Source: Hyphococcus sp.
Lineage (GTDB): Bacteria; Pseudomonadota; Alphaproteobacteria; Caulobacterales; Parvularculaceae
Length of the DNA: 15,690 nucleotides
Assembly: GCA_021604585.1 (NCBI GenBank)
Contig: BQJG01000073.1
Span: forward strand, 1 to 15,690
Direction: 5' to 3'
Positions within the stretch are counted from its first letter, which is position 1. The number at the start of each line of letters is the position of its first letter. Shown here one piece after another: positions 15,206 to 15,690 of this stretch. The position numbers and the translations under genes are program-made. The notes beneath the pieces were generated by a model, which had not been told where the DNA came from, did not search any database, and worked only from the letters and a program-made list of their open reading frames with translations.

Positions 15206-15690
15206 TTAGTTGCGTGATGGGTAGATGCCGGTAAGAGCGACGCAGGCCCGAACAGCGAGAAAGGGCTGCATATTGTTTTGAGCCTGGTTTCCGCCTGTAT
15301 TCGCCACCGTCGTTGTGGTCGTTGTGGTCGTCGTGCCGCCAATCGAGGACGCATCCATATCCACATCCGCTTCAACGCCGCTGCGATAGATGCGCGCCGT
15401 GCGGCCATCGGCCAGCACATTGTTTGTCGGCGACGCAGTATTGCCCGTTGCGCTGGAAGCGCGCAGCATGGTCGCTGATGAAGATGTCGACGTCGACGTT
15501 GCCGTGTGCGAATGCGACGGCATTTGCGCCACGCTCATTACGTTGGTCTCGGAACCGCCCCGTGAACCCAGTGAACGATTGCTGAGCCCTGGGCCCTGCC
15601 CCGTGTGCAAAGGCACGCGACCGCGCAGATCCGGCAAGGCAAATGTCGTTCTGCCGTCGCCGCCATAGGTGGTGCCGTAAAGCGAGAACA
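15206..15690 (-). CDS. Phage tail collar domain (MdpB-like) protein, 5' part beyond window
   Basis: The last 160 residues are visible and the frame is open to the right edge, so the start is missing. The visible part opens with FSLYGTTYGGDGRTTFALP followed by DLRGRVPLHTGQGPG, the core of the tail-collar domain found in phage tail fibres and in microcystin-dependent-protein-like (MdpB) proteins. It ends with the family C-terminus MQPFLAVRACVALTGIYPSRN (split here: MQPFLAVRACVAL, then TGIYPSRN). Between them lie SHSHTATSTSTSSS and a run of nine Thr (SIGG-T9-VANTGG), which are low-complexity surface-like segments. Such proteins may belong to phage tails, tailocins or exported adhesin-like structures, and their role in bacteria is unclear. 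No other phage gene is in the window. A hairpin terminator follows the stop. The family is clear; the function is not. Confidence 0.88.
   Translation of the reverse strand, partial: FSLYGTTYGGDGRTTFALPDLRGRVPLHTGQGPGLSNRSLGSRGGSETNVMSVAQMPSHSHTATSTSTSSSATMLRASSATGNTASPTNNVLADGRTARIYRSGVEADVDMDASSIGGTTTTTTTTTVANTGGNQAQNNMQPFLAVRACVALTGIYPSRN
15309..15335. repeat. Three tandem 9-bp units encoding the Thr run
   Basis: GTCGTTGTG (15309-15317), GTCGTTGTG (15318-15326) and GTCGTCGTG (15327-15335) stand head to tail. On the coding (minus) strand they supply most of a nine-threonine run in the collar protein. Because the unit is a multiple of three, copy-number change would lengthen or shorten the run without a frameshift. 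Confidence 0.7.

Noticed and set aside
1..15690. A previously undescribed defence or mobile system
   Set aside because: All complete genes belong to recognised housekeeping or common envelope families. No toxin-antitoxin pair, restriction, CRISPR, retron or transposase signature was found on either strand.

Overview
The window reads as an ordinary chromosomal segment from an alphaproteobacterium. The pointers are the protein sequences (CGFS glutaredoxin, Mfd, TpiA, PpiD-type foldase and Trp enzymes are all of alphaproteobacterial type), the sdhE-mfd neighbourhood, the ppiD-trpE pairing, and GC-rich third codon positions throughout. I cannot name a genus. No plasmid, insertion sequence, tRNA, rRNA or CRISPR signal is visible. 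The only phage-like gene is an incomplete tail-collar-domain gene at the right edge.

Left half, minus strand: a likely transcription unit runs tpiA -> lipoprotein alpha/beta-hydrolase -> sdhE -> mfd (5933 down to 402). The tpiA-hydrolase spacing is 5 nt and the hydrolase-sdhE overlap is 4 nt (ATGA). A 62-nt spacer with strong hairpins precedes mfd. After a 219-nt spacer with a REP-like hairpin comes a monothiol glutaredoxin gene (grxD type), cut by the left edge. It has its own plausible promoter. Together these cover glycolysis, flavinylation of succinate dehydrogenase, transcription-coupled repair and Fe-S handling.

Centre, plus strand: a good sigma70-like promoter at 6072-6100, divergent from tpiA, drives a PpiD/SurA-N type membrane-anchored periplasmic foldase. 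Five nucleotides later comes trpE, with a GTG start. A hairpin with a short T tail separates trpE from an exported DUF885 metallopeptidase-like protein. That gene converges, with a 4-bp gap, on a minus-strand membrane-anchored divergent polysaccharide deacetylase.

Right part, plus strand: trpG-trpD-trpC form a tightly coupled cluster with ATGA overlaps at both junctions. TrpE is therefore encoded about 3.1 kb from its glutaminase partner TrpG, with two unrelated envelope genes between them. trpF, trpA and trpB are not in the window. After a hairpin terminator, the right edge holds the 3' part of a minus-strand phage tail-collar (MdpB-like) protein with Thr- and Ser-rich low-complexity insertions.

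No gene-free stretch exceeds 300 nt; the longest are 183-401 and 5934-6158. I looked for an undescribed system and did not find convincing evidence of one. The items worth a second look are modest: the interrupted trp locus, the competing hairpins before mfd, inverted repeats before trpG, terminators packed against or inside genes, and the orphan collar protein.
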